Position numbers and translations under genes: made by a program
The notes under the pieces: generated by a model
Databases searched by the model: none
The model's input: only the letters and a program-made list of their open reading frames with translations
Told to the model about the DNA's origin: nothing
In this document: piece by piece, positions 18,301-18,597 of the stretch
Layout of the letters: every line of letters starts with the position of its first letter
Numbering within the stretch: the first letter of the stretch is position 1
From: CAYOHR01 sp964512145
Lineage (GTDB): Bacteria > Bacteroidota > Bacteroidia > Flavobacteriales_G > JALEGO01
Direction of reading: 5' to 3'
DNA length: 18,597 bases
Assembly (NCBI GenBank): GCA_964512145.1
Contig: CAZEIM010000049.1
Location: forward strand, 1 to 18,597

Positions 18301-18597
18301 ATTCTCAAACAGGAACCGTAAAAAAACTAATACAATCATCCTTAAAATCCTTCAAAAATAACCCTCAAGGGATTCCTTTACTAGATAAAATCTATCAAAC
18401 TGAACTCATTATTCCTACTACTAATTTTATCCCCTCTTTCATCGATGCTAATGGTCATTTTATCTCGTCCGTTCATTACAAATCTCACGGTGAAAACCAA
18501 GCAGAGGTAAAAGTATTGAATTACGATAACCGAGGAAACTTATTAGATTATCAAAAAAATCATCAAAACCCTCAAACCCTTATTTGGAGTAAAAACC
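15345..18597 (+). CDS. RHS/YD-repeat family surface protein, N-terminal part (runs off the window)
   Basis: An open frame with no stop from the ATG at 15345 to the window end, giving 1084 complete codons; the 3' end is missing. The signal peptide (MKKQLCISFLF, ending about FAFSQ at 17-21) supports the start. The N-terminal block is characteristic of Bacteroidota RHS-family proteins: PNASAFNKYVEIPVNTYTG near 36-54, PISLTYHASGLQVSE near 76-89 and WTGLGWNLNAGG at 93-104. A middle beta-rich region carries GAGLRIKRIED, also typical of this family. The first YD-type repeat appears only at the edge (YDNRGNLLDY at 1060-1069), so the RHS core and any C-terminal tip lie outside the window. Such proteins form large surface or secreted shells, some with C-terminal toxins; whether this one does cannot be seen here. 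It is divergent from the LytS/LytTR operon and lies just downstream of the LytTR-like repeat. Confidence 0.9.
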   Translation, partial: MKKQLCISFLFLFIRFFAFSQLNNTNFNPWEIYLPNTPNASAFNKYVEIPVNTYTGIPNIEIPIYNIQVDGFSIPISLTYHASGLQVSEDASWTGLGWNLNAGGIVTRNYRGKPCYDIEGNDMEVPTFTLDDYLSNMGNLYNTSIQGNIITHNIPDKINGDYYTQFSVRNHDMGNLSVRKSDGSYLSYFNWMGYAGADGNPDIFTFNFPGASGKFILENGQAVLLKKSDVKIIPGNPYGFNNQPNTQGFTILDEKGTKYYFGKLETVRNYQGQNLIASNYYLTLIQNIFGKEIAFEYETLPNTLSLPVEHQNSKWCKQSELSANINYPYCTGCYEPSNADINIDISISQYAPVYLSKIIHNEGSVEFITSSRQDHPGEKKLDKIRILNVQGELVQQYQLSYSYFEGSPQYGDLILEHPYLQPLGYDIDRKSKRLKLNQIQVQSSTGELIPYYSFEYNNTTLPYKSAYAQDYWGYFNGVHTNTSFLPDVKKYENYKPLDPVIDGDYSISYFLSKLPLANKQPNEDFAQAGILRKVINATQGESFFEYESNRYSNFIFDELEYLGVQEYYAHDDNSGINPVSTQFILTEDKKMTFTVHLICPSNPPTYTCGYFQTNPAFSNDEALYARLYSITPGNTFEKFWDLNTTSGQQNIVEKIDLLPGTYVMEANFPNSIPPYQNLGYAYIMTKEIIYGDPVKEKKGAGLRIKRIEDRPNTNSDPIIRKFVYNSSDTVNSVSSGKLMSPLKFLSLTQREIFVECNFPGDGFTSNLSTDYRNISFSSSSFIPTSQSAQSSYIGYSRVTVLYGDEGENGKKTYTYHNYSDEVGGYNGQPSGIPGIPNPLNGYLISEEVFNANNQKVLSTDFQYTINENRHIWGMIDELDSYGGGNASSWNNYLHFFRIPVYTVTLQSESMTQFGLTVEKEYQYHPSFLHLKPIETKIKNAYGTKDQITHTIYSKDYITNNASDDQSISIQTLQEMNINEPIETSVYSQTGTVKKLIQSSLKSFKNNPQGIPLLDKIYQTELIIPTTNFIPSFIDANGHFISSVHYKSHGENQAEVKVLNYDNRGNLLDYQKNHQNPQTLIWSKN

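Overview
The window comes from a low-GC member of the Bacteroidota, of the gliding/T9SS type (Flavobacteriia, Chitinophagia or relatives); genus cannot be told from the sequence. The evidence is two type IX secretion (T9SS) C-terminal sorting domains, SprB-type repeats, a propeller/Y_Y_Y sensor, a LytS/LytTR two-component pair, lipoproteins with Bacteroidota-style signals, and an RHS-family N-terminus of the kind found in this phylum. No rRNA, tRNA, insertion sequence or CRISPR array was seen.

Layout. (1) 1-165: leader with a possible tail of an upstream gene. (2) 166-7983, plus strand: a large secreted PKD/SprB-repeat protein, then after 12 bp a membrane sensor with a periplasmic beta-propeller and a cytoplasmic SpoIIE/PP2C phosphatase, probably one operon. 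(3) 9892-7993, minus strand: a two-gene lipoprotein operon made of an MbnP-like copper protein and a MauG/MbnH-like diheme enzyme. (4) 9937-12429, plus strand: a secreted Asp-box (BNR/VPS10-like) propeller protein with a T9SS tail. (5) 15182-12439, minus strand: a TPR-containing LytS-type histidine kinase and a LytTR response regulator whose reading frames overlap by 4 bp. (6) 15345 to the window end, plus strand: the first 1084 codons of an RHS-type cell-surface protein, open at the right edge.

How the parts fit. The two most informative systems are as follows. First, the lipoprotein pair resembles the MbnP/MbnH 'metallo-mystery pair', in which the diheme enzyme oxidises a tryptophan of its partner to kynurenine to complete a copper site. 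The axial-ligand position in the C-terminal heme domain carries a Tyr (HYSQG), as in MauG, and not the Met of classical peroxidases. Second, the 162-bp region between the LytS/LytTR operon and the RHS gene holds a perfect 21-bp tandem duplication. Each copy carries a CCCGTTTAC box, so the two boxes are separated by 12 bp. This is the geometry of LytTR operators, so the kinase/regulator pair probably controls the RHS gene, itself, or both. Most remaining proteins are cell-surface or envelope proteins, so the whole window reads as envelope sensing and surface display. The genes alternate in direction and are tightly packed: both convergent junctions are only 9 bp and the divergent 9893-9936 region is 44 bp.
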